Shown here: one piece after another, positions 7,484-16,101 of the stretch
Layout of the letters: each line of letters opens with the position of its first letter
Numbering within the stretch: position 1 is the stretch's first letter
Assembly: GCA_024742835.1 (NCBI GenBank)
Contig: JANSXS010000068.1
Location: 1 to 44,440 of the forward strand
Direction: 5' to 3'
From: Paracoccaceae bacterium
GTDB taxonomy: Bacteria; Pseudomonadota; Alphaproteobacteria; Rhodobacterales; Rhodobacteraceae
Length of the DNA: 44,440 bases
Made by a program: the position numbers and the translations under genes
Notes under the pieces: model-generated
Database searches by the model: none
Seen by the model: only the letters and a program-made list of their open reading frames with translations
What the model was told of the DNA's origin: nothing

Positions 7484-8589
7484 TTTTCAGCGCCGCCAAA
7501 AATACCGTATTTACGCATTTTTGCAATCAAAGTTGTGCGTTTCAAAGAAAGCATTTGTGCGGCTTTTGTTACGCTGGATTCTCCCAGTTCCAATGCCGCG
7601 TTAATGTAACTCAATTCGATGGTTTCCAGATGCGTTTTCAAGTGAAAGCTCTGGTCGCCGCACAATGTTTGCAGGGCGCTAGTGTTGGATTTTTCCACTT
7701 CGATTGGCTTGGGGTCCTGTTCAGAAGCTGTCGTTCGGTCGACCGAGGTGGGTATGTTGTGAATTGCATTCCAAAGGACCGCTTGTTCTTCGTCATGCCT
7801 TTCGTCAAGGTGAAGTAGTCTTCGCACCATAAATCGGGTAAGTGGCTTGCCGCGCGAAAAAACAGCGGCGCGTTGAAGAAAATTTTTCAACTCTCGCACA
7901 TTGCCTGGCCAGTCATAACGCATCAACTCTTCCATGCCTTCACGCTCCACGGGTGGAGGAACAAGGCCCGAGCCGTCGTTTGCAATTTGGGTGGAAATTG
8001 CCGTAACCAGTTCGGGAATATCCTGAATTCGATAGTTCAGAGGAGGCACGCGAATGACGACAACTGACAAGCGGTATAGCAGGTCTTCGCGAAATTCACC
8101 TTTGTGCAGTTTGCCGCTAAGATTCTTGTGGGTTGCGCAGACAAGTCGAAAATCCACGGGCCGTTCGGTGTTTGATCCAAGGCGGCTGATCTTGCGCGTT
8201 TCGATAACGCGAAGGAGCTTGGCCTGAAGTTCAAGCGGCATGTCACCGATTTCGTCCAGAAAGAGCGTGCCGCGCGCAGAATCTTCAAAACGCCCTTTGC
8301 GGCTTGTACTGGCACCGGTGAAAGCTCCTTTCTCATGACCGAAAAGTTCGGCTTCGAGAAGGTCGCGAGGTATGGCTGCGCAGTTGACGCAGATGAGCTT
8401 GCCTTTCCGACCGGACATCGCGTGCAAGGCTTGCACAACCAGCTCCTTTCCGGCTCCCGTTGGCCCGGTTGTCAAAACATTGACGTTGTACGAAGAGACG
8501 TTCTCGATTTCCCGACGCATCCGCGTGACAGCTGGGGAACTGCCTACAATTGCTTCAAAATTTGGAAATTTCACTGAAGGCGCGGCCAT
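7480..8589 (-). CDS. fleQ: FleQ, sigma-54 activator without N-terminal regulatory domain
   Basis: A 369-residue bacterial enhancer-binding protein. The AAA+ domain starts almost at once: Walker A GPTGAGKE (residues ~42-49), the sigma-54 contact loop GAFTGA (~88-93), Walker B GTLFLDEIGDM, and WPGNVRELKNF. The C-terminus has a Fis-type helix-turn-helix (TKAAQMLSLKRTTLIAKMRK). Only ~12 residues precede the AAA+ core, so the receiver-like FleQ domain of Pseudomonas is missing. This matches R. sphaeroides FleQ, known to work with FleT. ATG 8589 is preferred to TTG 8610. It is divergent from fleT across ~280 bp and has no visible sigma-54 promoter of its own, consistent with a top-level regulator. 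Confidence 0.88.
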   Translation of the reverse strand: MAAPSVKFPNFEAIVGSSPAVTRMRREIENVSSYNVNVLTTGPTGAGKELVVQALHAMSGRKGKLICVNCAAIPRDLLEAELFGHEKGAFTGASTSRKGRFEDSARGTLFLDEIGDMPLELQAKLLRVIETRKISRLGSNTERPVDFRLVCATHKNLSGKLHKGEFREDLLYRLSVVVIRVPPLNYRIQDIPELVTAISTQIANDGSGLVPPPVEREGMEELMRYDWPGNVRELKNFLQRAAVFSRGKPLTRFMVRRLLHLDERHDEEQAVLWNAIHNIPTSVDRTTASEQDPKPIEVEKSNTSALQTLCGDQSFHLKTHLETIELSYINAALELGESSVTKAAQMLSLKRTTLIAKMRKYGIFGGAEN

Positions 8590-8780
8590 TGCGGTTCTTT
8601 CAAAAATCAAACGGTTATTTCAGCTGGTCTGCATCAGTTTCGCTGGTCTAACACAGTTTTTGTCGATTAGTAAAACTTGTTGGGTGGTAAAATTTGGGTA
8701 GAGTTTGTTATCATCCAATCAAATAAGATCGCGATAGATAATATTATAATCCAGAAGATAAATTAATAGTATCATAAGAG

Positions 8781-8796
8781 TGGCAAATTCATTGCG
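8781..8796 (+). promoter_or_regulatory. Upstream (distal) sigma-54 promoter of fleT
   Basis: TGGCAAA-TTCA-TTGCG, with GG (8782-8783) and GC (8794-8795) 12 bp apart. The -12 half matches TTGC fully; the -24 half has the last two bases changed. It lies 47 bp upstream of the stronger fleT promoter inside an AT-rich stretch. It may be a second promoter or a decoy RpoN site. Confidence 0.5.
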
Positions 8797-8827
8797 TAGA
8801 TAAAAATTGGTTGCCGTCCCGTCTGTT

Positions 8828-8843
8828 TGGCACATGGCTTGCC
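8828..8843 (+). promoter_or_regulatory. Main sigma-54 promoter of the fleT-fliEFGHIJ operon
   Basis: TGGCACA-TGGC-TTGCC, an almost perfect sigma-54 core, GG (8829-8830) and GC (8841-8842) 12 bp apart. Predicted start near 8854, giving a 15-base leader with AGGAGG before ATG 8869. The longest fleT ORF (TTG 8827) would begin inside this promoter and is rejected. In R. sphaeroides fleT is known to be a sigma-54 target. Confidence 0.88.
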
Positions 8844-8868
8844 TTCTTTGAAGCAGGAGGTGGATGCG

Positions 8869-10035
8869 ATGTATCGAGCCGCTATAGAAGTTAAAAACTT
8901 TCGAATGGGCCAAGCTCTGGCTGATATGTTGGCCGAGCATGCAGTCGTGGTGCGCCGCGTTTGTGACGCAAGCTGCGATGAAAAACGCCAGAGCACGGAT
9001 TTTCTGATCCTCTCGCAGGCGCATTCCGATGTGCTAGGCGGTCAATCCGGTGTGGTTGAGCTGGCACGCAAGGTGGGCGCGCGATCTGTACTTGTGGTCG
9101 ATGAATCGGCGAATGGTTTTTCCATCAAGCCCGAACTCGGGGGCAAGATTGTTTGCGTAGGGTTTGGCGATAATGTCTGCCCGGAATACGCGTTGCTGTT
9201 CGTTGCAACACTGGTGCATGGCTCTGGCCGCGCGATTGTACGCAATACGCAGGTCAAGACGCTGTTCACCATGGCGGCACGTGTCGCCGGGTCTGATGTC
9301 AGCGTCTTCATCAACGGCCCGACCGGCAGCGGCAAAGAGATCATGGCGAGGTATATCCACAGCAAGTCAAAACGCGCGAGCGGCGAGTTCGTGGCAATCA
9401 ACTGTGCAGCCATCCCTGACAACATGCTCGAGGCCATGCTATTCGGGCACGAAAAAGGGTCGTTCACTGGCGCATCCAAAGCCAATGTCGGCCTGATACG
9501 GGCGGCGGACGGTGGCACATTGCTGCTGGATGAAATTTCGGAAATGTCGCTTCCGTTGCAGGCCAAGTTGCTGCGCGCCATTCAGGAGCTTGCGGTCACA
9601 CCGCTTGGCAGCAACCGCCAAATCGAGGTCGATGTCCGCATTCTGGCCACGTCAAACAGGGACATGCCCGCCGAGTGTCACGCCGGTCGTTTTCGTGAGG
9701 ATCTGTTTTACCGGCTGAACGTGTTTCCCGTCGCGACCATGCCGCTATCGGCCCGCCGCGACGATATTCTTCCCATCGCGCAAGAGTTGTTGGTGCGTCA
9801 CGTCAAGGATGTTGCCGAAATCCCGTTGCTGGCGCCCTGCGCAGTGGCGCTACTGGAGGCGTATGACTGGCCGGGCAATATCCGCGAGCTGGAAAACGTG
9901 ATGCAGCGCGCGCTTGTTCTGAAAACCGGGGCGATCATCACTGCCGATGCCATCATGATCGACCAGATCGTCAGAACCGCCCCCATTGCTCAAGCCGCCA
10001 TGCCAAGCGCGTTGTCTGGCTCGCATAGGCTATAG
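8869..10035 (+). CDS. fleT: FleT, sigma-54 activator lacking a DNA-binding domain
   Basis: A 388-residue enhancer-binding protein. Residues ~1-120 form a divergent N-terminal domain, followed by an AAA+ domain with Walker A GPTGSGKE (~150-157), the sigma-54 contact loop as GSFTGA (~197-202), Walker B GGTLLLDEISEM and WPGNIRELENV. It ends ~40 residues after the AAA+ module with no helix-turn-helix, the hallmark of R. sphaeroides FleT, which acts at promoters in complex with FleQ. The start follows an AGGAGG 8 bases upstream and the sigma-54 promoter at 8828. fliE follows after 12 bp, so activator and basal-body genes share one transcript and can amplify each other. Confidence 0.9.
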   Translation: MYRAAIEVKNFRMGQALADMLAEHAVVVRRVCDASCDEKRQSTDFLILSQAHSDVLGGQSGVVELARKVGARSVLVVDESANGFSIKPELGGKIVCVGFGDNVCPEYALLFVATLVHGSGRAIVRNTQVKTLFTMAARVAGSDVSVFINGPTGSGKEIMARYIHSKSKRASGEFVAINCAAIPDNMLEAMLFGHEKGSFTGASKANVGLIRAADGGTLLLDEISEMSLPLQAKLLRAIQELAVTPLGSNRQIEVDVRILATSNRDMPAECHAGRFREDLFYRLNVFPVATMPLSARRDDILPIAQELLVRHVKDVAEIPLLAPCAVALLEAYDWPGNIRELENVMQRALVLKTGAIITADAIMIDQIVRTAPIAQAAMPSALSGSHRL

Positions 10036-10047
10036 GAGACACAAGAC

Positions 10048-10386
10048 ATGAACAGGATCGACCCCATCACGTCAACAATGTCGCTGAACGCGGCGGATGC
10101 GATCAATCGCGCTCGGGACATGACGGCACGCGCGTCCGGTGCGATGCCGGCCATCCCGTCGACCGAGCCAAGTTTTGCCGACAGGATGCGCCAGTCGCTG
10201 AACGCAGTGGCGAATGCACAGGCTGAGGCGAGCGAATTGCGCCGCGGTTTTGAAACTGGCAAGGAAACGGATTTGACCAAGGTGATGGTTGCGCAACAGG
10301 TTTCATCGCTTGGTTTTCAGTTGACGCTGAACGTCCGCAACAAGGCTTTGACCGCATATAAAGACATCATGAACATGCCCGTTTAA
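10048..10386 (+). CDS. fliE: Flagellar MS-ring/rod junction protein FliE
   Basis: A 112-residue FliE, which joins the MS ring to the proximal rod and is exported early. The conserved C-terminal half is present: SFADRMRQSLNAVANAQAEA (residues ~46-65), then TDLTKVMVAQQVSSLGFQLT and NKALTAYKDIMNMPV, typical of FliE (about 104 residues in enterics). ATG 10048 is preceded by AGGAGACACAAGAC. Second gene of the fleT operon, 43 bp before fliF. Confidence 0.93.
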   Translation: MNRIDPITSTMSLNAADAINRARDMTARASGAMPAIPSTEPSFADRMRQSLNAVANAQAEASELRRGFETGKETDLTKVMVAQQVSSLGFQLTLNVRNKALTAYKDIMNMPV

Positions 10387-10429
10387 GGGTGGAAAATCGA
10401 GTAGAAACAGGTGCGTAAAAAACTAGCCC

Positions 10430-12277
10430 ATGACGGATAATTCTACAAACACGTCTCTTGGTCCAGCGCGAAGCGGCTTTGCGCAGCGCGCGACCATGGC
10501 CATGAACGACCTGCGCATGTTCTACATGCAGCCGGCAATACAGCGTGCTTTTCCCGTTGTGGCGGCCGCCATTCTAGTGGTTTTGGGGCTAATCTTTTAT
10601 GTCGCATTGCAGACGCCGCAGCGCACGACCCTGTTTGCATCCCTGCCCGAGGCCGAGAAAGCCGCGATCATGGATGCGTTGCGCAATAATGGCACCGATG
10701 TTCAGATTGACCCGGTCAGCGGTGACGTAACCGTTCCCATTGCGGATTATCACACCTCCCGCATGACCCTCGCCGCGCAGGGGCTGCCGCAGTCGATGCC
10801 AGATGGCTACAGCATGTTGACCGATATGCCGATGGGCACCAGCCGGTCAGTTGAGAGTATGCGTCTGAAGCAAACGCAGGAAGTCGAGCTGGCCCGGTCA
10901 ATCAATGAGATCGACGTTATTTCCGCGTCGCGCGTGCATCTTGCAATACCGGAACGCTCCGCTTTTGCACGCAATGCACAGTCGCCAACGGCATCGGTTT
11001 TTGTGCAGGTAAGGCCGGGCCGCAGCTTGTCTTCACAGCAGGTGACAGCGATCGTGAACTTGGTTTCGTCCTCTATTGCAAATCTGTCGAAGACCAGCGT
11101 CACCGTGGTGGATCAAAACGGTCGGCTGTTGTCCGATACGATTGATGATCCCGCGACGACGCTGGCCGATCGCCAGCTGGAATATCAGCTCAAGCTTGAG
11201 GAAATCTATCGCGCGCGCATCGAAACGCTGCTGACTCCGATTGTCGGGCCGGGCCATGTTTCGGCGCAGGTCAGTCTGGAAATCGACTTTACCCGCCGGG
11301 AAGTGACCGAGGATCTGGTAATGCCGGGCGAATCCGGCCTACTCAGCGAACAGAACGCGCTCGAAGAGGAGGTGGTGGAACGCTCCAGAGGTATTCCGGG
11401 TACCGTTGGGAACAACCCGCCACCAAACCCCGAGCTTGAGGGTAACAACGCGGATGCCGATGCGCCTGATGCGGGTGAGGCCGAGAACGCAGTCGATCAG
11501 GATGGAGAGCCTGATGCCGGGCGGAATGACAATATTCCAGCCACTGTGGTAAACGGCGAGGACACGCGCCTGCGATCCACGAACAATCTCAGAAACTACG
11601 AGCTGAGCCGCCGTGTCTCGTCGGAAAGCAGCCCGCTTGCCCAGATAAAGGGCCTACATGTTGCTGTTCTGGTACGCGAACGCCAACCCACCGGGGAAGT
11701 TACGGAAGAAGGCGCAACAACCGAAGCCTTGGTGGGGCTTGATCCCTCCCGCATCGAGGAGGTCAAAGCGCTGGTCGAGCGCACTGTGGGGATCAATGCT
11801 GCGCGCGGTGACACGCTGATCGTGTCAAGCCTGCCGTTCATTTCGCCCGAGGCCGTGATCGCGTCGATGTCCGAAGGCACGGACTTTTCTTGGTACGAGG
11901 ATCCCTGGGTGCGCGAGATGATGCGCAACCTGCTGATGCTGATGGTGCTGGCGGTCGTGGTTCTTGGCCTGATCAAGCCGCTTTTGACCCAGTTCCTTGC
12001 GGCACCATCGGATGGGCAGGGGCCGAATGTCATAACGACAGAAGATGGCGAGATCATCGACATGGACACGATCGAATTGGAAGAGGGGCAATCCCTTGAA
12101 GAAATCAAGGCCAAGCTCAAGCCGAAGAAAAGTTCGATCTCGGTCGAGATGCTGGATACCGCCAACAGCTATGACGACAAGGTCGCTCTGATCCGGATGA
12201 TTGTGGGCGACGAGGCCGGACGCGTGTCGAACGTCTTCAAGGCGATGATGGAAGAAGACATGGATCAAAATGCGTGA
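10430..12277 (+). CDS. fliF: Flagellar MS-ring protein FliF
   Basis: A 615-residue inner-membrane ring protein and the platform for flagellar assembly. The first membrane helix is around residues 45-63 (AAAILVVLGLIFYVALQ) and the second near 495-512 (LMLMVLAVVVLGLIKPLL). Between them are the ring-building motifs, including the YscJ/FliF segment (LARSINEIDVISASRVHLAI) and an acidic Asn/Asp/Glu/Pro-rich insertion (~325-370). The cytoplasmic C-terminus beyond ~515 is the FliG-binding tail. Size is close to the family norm (about 550-570) with a slightly longer loop. Followed by fliG after 23 bp. Confidence 0.95.
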   Translation: MTDNSTNTSLGPARSGFAQRATMAMNDLRMFYMQPAIQRAFPVVAAAILVVLGLIFYVALQTPQRTTLFASLPEAEKAAIMDALRNNGTDVQIDPVSGDVTVPIADYHTSRMTLAAQGLPQSMPDGYSMLTDMPMGTSRSVESMRLKQTQEVELARSINEIDVISASRVHLAIPERSAFARNAQSPTASVFVQVRPGRSLSSQQVTAIVNLVSSSIANLSKTSVTVVDQNGRLLSDTIDDPATTLADRQLEYQLKLEEIYRARIETLLTPIVGPGHVSAQVSLEIDFTRREVTEDLVMPGESGLLSEQNALEEEVVERSRGIPGTVGNNPPPNPELEGNNADADAPDAGEAENAVDQDGEPDAGRNDNIPATVVNGEDTRLRSTNNLRNYELSRRVSSESSPLAQIKGLHVAVLVRERQPTGEVTEEGATTEALVGLDPSRIEEVKALVERTVGINAARGDTLIVSSLPFISPEAVIASMSEGTDFSWYEDPWVREMMRNLLMLMVLAVVVLGLIKPLLTQFLAAPSDGQGPNVITTEDGEIIDMDTIELEEGQSLEEIKAKLKPKKSSISVEMLDTANSYDDKVALIRMIVGDEAGRVSNVFKAMMEEDMDQNA

Positions 12278-12300
12278 TCCAGGGGTAGGGACTGAAACGG

Positions 12301-13341
12301 ATGGATGGCACTGATATCGAACCAACCGATGCGTCGGAAATCACGCAACGTCTGAGTGGGACGCAGAAATCCGCGATCCTGATGATGTTGCTGGGCGAAG
12401 AGGAAGCCGCCGAGATCCTCAAGAACCTCAGCCCGCGTGAGGTCCAGCATCTGGGGGCGGCGATGTATTCGGTGCGCAACACCGATCAGGAAACTGTCAA
12501 TGCCGTGCTCGACGAGTTTCTGGCAATCATCAAGCAGCAAACCAGCCTTGGGCTCGGAGCCGGAAACTACATCCGCAACGTGCTTAACCGCGCCTTGGGC
12601 GAGGACAAGGCGCAATCCGTTCTCAGTCGTATCACACCAGCCAGCAGCGAACGCCCGATCGAAATTCTGGACTGGATGGACGCGCGGTCGATCACCGAAC
12701 TTTTGCAAGACGAGCATCCACAGATCATTGCCCTTGTGGTGTCCTATCTCGATTACAGTCTTGCGTCGGATGTCCTGAACCTGCTGGGCGAGGATTTGCA
12801 GCCGGAGATCGTGCAGCGCATCGCAACATTGGAAACCGTAGACCCCGAAGCCCTGCGCGAGCTGGAAAAGGTCATGCAGAAAAAGTTCAAGGCCAATACG
12901 AGCCTGCGGTCGTCCAAGGTCGGCGGCGTCAAGGCGGCGGCGAAGATCATGAACTTCACCAAATCCAATACCGAGCGCCGGATCATGGGCTCCATCAAGC
13001 GCCGTGACAAGGATCTGATGCAGGCAATTCAGGAGAACATGTTCACCTTCGACAATCTGGGCATGTCCGACGACCGGTCCTTGCAGACCCTTCTGCGGTC
13101 GCTTGATTCCGAGGATCTTATCATGGCCTTGAAAGGTGCTGATGACGAACTTCAAAACAAGCTTTTTGGATGTATGTCCTCGCGTGCGGCGGCCAATATC
13201 AAGGACGAAATGGAGGTTCTTGGCCCTGTCCGCCTGACCGAGGTGCAAAGGGCGCAGATCAAGATCATCGAAGTGGCCCGCAAGATGGCGGATGAAGGAA
13301 CCATCGTCCTTGCAGGCCGCGGCGGCGAGGAAATGGTGTGA
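12301..13341 (+). CDS. fliG: Flagellar motor switch protein FliG
   Basis: A 346-residue switch protein of the C ring, which binds FliF through its N-terminal part and meets the stator through its C-terminal domain. The FliM-contact motif EHPQ is at residues 138-141. The C-terminal torque helix carries the charged residues (RDKDLMQAIQENMFTFDNLG, then DDRSLQTLLRSLDSEDL, then IKDEMEVLGPVRL). The stop overlaps the fliH start as TGATG at 13339-13343, indicating translational coupling. Length is standard for the family. Confidence 0.96.
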   Translation: MDGTDIEPTDASEITQRLSGTQKSAILMMLLGEEEAAEILKNLSPREVQHLGAAMYSVRNTDQETVNAVLDEFLAIIKQQTSLGLGAGNYIRNVLNRALGEDKAQSVLSRITPASSERPIEILDWMDARSITELLQDEHPQIIALVVSYLDYSLASDVLNLLGEDLQPEIVQRIATLETVDPEALRELEKVMQKKFKANTSLRSSKVGGVKAAAKIMNFTKSNTERRIMGSIKRRDKDLMQAIQENMFTFDNLGMSDDRSLQTLLRSLDSEDLIMALKGADDELQNKLFGCMSSRAAANIKDEMEVLGPVRLTEVQRAQIKIIEVARKMADEGTIVLAGRGGEEMV

Positions 13342-14255
13342 TGTTTCACGCCCCGTCCGATCTTCAAGCCTCGACCGACAAGGACGGCTACGTCCGGGCC
13401 AATGTGTCGGACGTGATGAAAGGATTGCAGGGCCGTGGATTTGCCAAGGATGGCGACATGCCACGAAAGGCCAGTGGATCTTTCCGTCACCTGACCTGGA
13501 GCGATCTTGCAGTTGAACTTCCGGTTACCCCGGTCGAGCCCGATCCGGAGCCGGAAGACGCGCCAGAAGACAGCGAGCCCGATGCCGTCCAGGGAACGGG
13601 CACAGACGAGGCCACAGACCATCCCGAGGCTGTCGGCGACGAAGCACATGCAGCCAGTCAGGGTGATGATCCCGCCTCTGATCTGGCCGATCCCCCCCGG
13701 ACGGTGCCGACTGCCCCGGTCCCGGTCGAGCCGCCCGCGCCAGCGGTGGACGAGCAGATGTTGCAAAAGATCCGCGACGATGCCTATGCCGAGGGGCTTT
13801 CGGCAGGCAAGGCAATGACCGAGAGCGAACGCGAGGCCGAGCTGACGCAACAATTCAATCGCTTGCGTGACCTGATCGAACGCTTGGACGCCACGGATGT
13901 ACTGGATATCGCAACGCTGTCAAAAAGCCTGAAGCGCGCCGTTCTCGATCTTGCTTCCCAGCGGGTCGGCCTTTTGCTGACCGATATGCCGGATATCCTG
14001 GCAGAGCGGATCGAGACGCTGGTGCAGAACCTGTCTCATCTGTCTGGACAGCGCGAACTGTTTCTGGCGCCGGATGATGTGTCGCTTGTGCAGAGCAGCT
14101 TTCTGGAGCGGCAGCATTCCCCGCAACTTCATATTATCGCCGACCCATCCTTGCGGCGTGGCGATGCGCGATTGCGCATCGGCGGTGCCGAGATGAGCGA
14201 CCTGATGAGCGAGCCGGAAAAACCCGCTGCCAAACCCGAGACAGAGACGGTCTGA
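13341..14255 (+). CDS. fliH: Flagellar export ATPase regulator FliH
   Basis: A 304-residue FliH, the stalk protein that binds and inhibits the export ATPase FliI and links it to the C ring. Residues ~60-140 are a Glu/Asp/Pro/Ala-rich, probably disordered region. The FliH core follows with a helix (KIRDDAYAEGLSAGKAMTES) and a conserved C-terminal domain (VQSSFLERQHSPQLHIIADP, then RRGDARLRIGG). ATG 13341 overlaps the fliG stop and is preferred to the GTG at 13338. fliI starts two bases after the stop. Confidence 0.88.
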   Translation: MFHAPSDLQASTDKDGYVRANVSDVMKGLQGRGFAKDGDMPRKASGSFRHLTWSDLAVELPVTPVEPDPEPEDAPEDSEPDAVQGTGTDEATDHPEAVGDEAHAASQGDDPASDLADPPRTVPTAPVPVEPPAPAVDEQMLQKIRDDAYAEGLSAGKAMTESEREAELTQQFNRLRDLIERLDATDVLDIATLSKSLKRAVLDLASQRVGLLLTDMPDILAERIETLVQNLSHLSGQRELFLAPDDVSLVQSSFLERQHSPQLHIIADPSLRRGDARLRIGGAEMSDLMSEPEKPAAKPETETV

Positions 14256-14257
14256 CC

Positions 14258-15586
14258 ATGCTGAACCTTACAGATCAGATAACCCGGCCGCTCCACGAGG
14301 TTCCCGAAGGCCAGTCAAGGCTGAGCGGACGCGTGTCAAGATATGATGGGTTGCTGCTGGAATGTGATGGATTTCCGGTTTCGGTGGGATCGGTCTGCAC
14401 CGTCCAGACAGACCAAAGCGATCATGTTCTGGGCGAAGTCATCGGCTATAACGAGGGCCGCAACAAGCTGGTTCTGTACGAATCCGGCGCGCCGGTACGG
14501 GCGGGAGCGCGGGTCGATCTGCTGGATCAGGGCACGTCGGTCGATGTTGGGGAGGCGTTTCTGGGGCGGGTTGTCGATGCGCTTGGGCAGCCGCTTGACG
14601 ATCTGCCGACGCCACTCGGAGAAGACCGCATTCCGCTGAACGGCAAGATGCTGAACCCACTGGCGCGAAAGCTTATTCCCGGAGCGTTGGATGTGGGCGT
14701 GCGCGCCGTCAACGGGTTGCTGAGCATTGGCTGCGGCCAGAGGATCGGTATCATCGCGGGCTCGGGTGTCGGCAAATCGGTTTTGCTGGGGATGATGGCA
14801 CGCCATACATCGGCGGATGTGGTGGTGATCGGCCTGATCGGCGAACGGGCGCGCGAGGTGGGCGAGATGGTCCGCTCGGTCATGAACCCCGAGGCAAGAC
14901 ACCGGATCAGCATCGTGGCGGTGCCGGCGGACCGGTCCCCGCTTTTGCGGATCAGGGCCGCACGCCGCGCAACCGCGCTCGCCGAGCATTTCCGCGATCA
15001 GGGAAAGAACGTTTTGCTGATCATGGACTCGCTGACACGGGTTGCCCATGCGCAGCGCGAAATCGGCCTTGCCTTGGGGGAAGCGCCGACTTCGAAAGGG
15101 TACCCGGCGTCGGTCATTTCGATGATCCCGACCTTGATCGAGCGCGCCGGCATGGGGGCAGGCGCGCATTCGGGGTCGATCACCGGAATATACACGGTTC
15201 TGGCAGATGGGGACGATGGCAACGACCCGGTGGTCGACACCGCGCGGGCCATTCTGGATGGGCATGTGGTGCTTAGCCGGTCGATCGCGCAAATGGGTAT
15301 CTATCCCGCGATCGACATTCCTGCGTCCATCAGCCGGGTGATGAACGATATCGTGCCGCCACAGCAACAAGCCGCCGCCCGCAAATTCAAGCGGCTGGTG
15401 TCGCTTTATAACGATAACAGGGACCTGATGTTGATGGGCGGGTATATCGCGGGGCAGGATAGCGACCTGGACGAAGCGGTGTCTTTGTGGCCGCGGCTGG
15501 TGGAGTATGTCCGTCAGGATCCGGACGCCCGCGCGGATATCAACGAAAGCGCCCGATTGCTTACCTCTATCGTGGGGCGGAGCTGA
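14258..15586 (+). CDS. fliI: Flagellum-specific export ATPase FliI
   Basis: A 442-residue F1-beta-like hexameric ATPase that unfolds and delivers export substrates. Walker A GSGVGKSVL starts at residue 168, Walker B VLLIMDSLTRVAHAQREIGL lies around 250-270, and the FliI/SctN signature GEAPTSKGYPASVISMIPTL follows. The C-terminal helical domain ends LLTSIVGRS. Length matches FliI (about 440-457). The stop overlaps the fliJ ATG (TGATG at 15584-15588). Confidence 0.97.
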   Translation: MLNLTDQITRPLHEVPEGQSRLSGRVSRYDGLLLECDGFPVSVGSVCTVQTDQSDHVLGEVIGYNEGRNKLVLYESGAPVRAGARVDLLDQGTSVDVGEAFLGRVVDALGQPLDDLPTPLGEDRIPLNGKMLNPLARKLIPGALDVGVRAVNGLLSIGCGQRIGIIAGSGVGKSVLLGMMARHTSADVVVIGLIGERAREVGEMVRSVMNPEARHRISIVAVPADRSPLLRIRAARRATALAEHFRDQGKNVLLIMDSLTRVAHAQREIGLALGEAPTSKGYPASVISMIPTLIERAGMGAGAHSGSITGIYTVLADGDDGNDPVVDTARAILDGHVVLSRSIAQMGIYPAIDIPASISRVMNDIVPPQQQAAARKFKRLVSLYNDNRDLMLMGGYIAGQDSDLDEAVSLWPRLVEYVRQDPDARADINESARLLTSIVGRS

Positions 15587-16005
15587 TGGGGGAGCGCAAG
15601 GCTAAACTGCTGCGGAACATGGCCCTGAAGGAACAGGCGCGCTTGCCGCATTTCGTGCAGCGGCAACAGGCGCTGCAAGTGGAAATAGATCAGATCCGGG
15701 CCTTGCTGGAGCGCATGGAGAAACTGCGCGAGTACGCCCGCGACCAGACGGTGCAACAGGCCCACAAGCTGCACACCAACCGATATTACGAGCTTCGCCT
15801 GATCGAGGAAACCGAAGCGCTATCGAACAAGCTGGATTTCCTCTTGGTTGAAATGACGAATGTCACTGATGCGATCGCCCGCATGAGCCACAAGAAACAG
15901 CTGGTGTCCGACAAGGCCCGGCAGGTTTTGAAAGAAGCACAGCAAGCACGGGAATCCCTGATCGAAGCTTCTCAGACGACGTATCGCATTGTTCAGAAGC
16001 CATGA
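15586..16005 (+). CDS. fliJ: Flagellar export chaperone FliJ
   Basis: A 139-residue, almost wholly helical coiled-coil protein (MGERKAKLLRNMALKEQARL, then QALQVEIDQIRALLERMEKL), matching FliJ, which sits in the FliI hexamer and contacts FlhA. ATG 15586 is chosen because it overlaps the fliI stop in TGATG; the in-frame extension upstream to 15487 is only fliI coding sequence in another frame. Last gene of the fleT-fliEFGHIJ operon. Confidence 0.85.
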   Translation: MGERKAKLLRNMALKEQARLPHFVQRQQALQVEIDQIRALLERMEKLREYARDQTVQQAHKLHTNRYYELRLIEETEALSNKLDFLLVEMTNVTDAIARMSHKKQLVSDKARQVLKEAQQARESLIEASQTTYRIVQKP

Positions 16006-16052
16006 TTTGCATTGCGCGGCACACCGGGAATTTTCCGTCACGGCGGGTTGCT

Positions 16053-16068
16053 TGGCATCTGTCTTGCA
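16053..16068 (+). promoter_or_regulatory. Sigma-54 promoter for fliK and the downstream fli-flhB genes
   Basis: TGGCATC-TGTC-TTGCA, with GG (16054-16055) and GC (16066-16067) 12 bp apart and a perfect TTGCA. Predicted start near 16079, 23 bp before ATG 16102. The genes from fliK to 25471 follow with short gaps and overlaps, so this may drive about 9.4 kb. Confidence 0.8.
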
Positions 16069-16101
16069 GTGCTGTCCCTAGTCCCTGACTGAATTGGAAT
16101 T

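Noticed and set aside
8827..8868. TTG start extending FleT
   Set aside because: It lies inside the near-perfect sigma-54 promoter; ATG 8869 has AGGAGG.
12265..13464. Long minus-strand ORF of 399 codons opposite fliG
   Set aside because: Its composition is that of an antisense shadow (His/Arg/Asp-rich), while fliG on the plus strand has clear family motifs.
14336..15370. Minus-strand ORF of 344 codons opposite fliI
   Set aside because: Shadow of a strongly conserved ATPase gene; Arg/His/Gln-rich composition.
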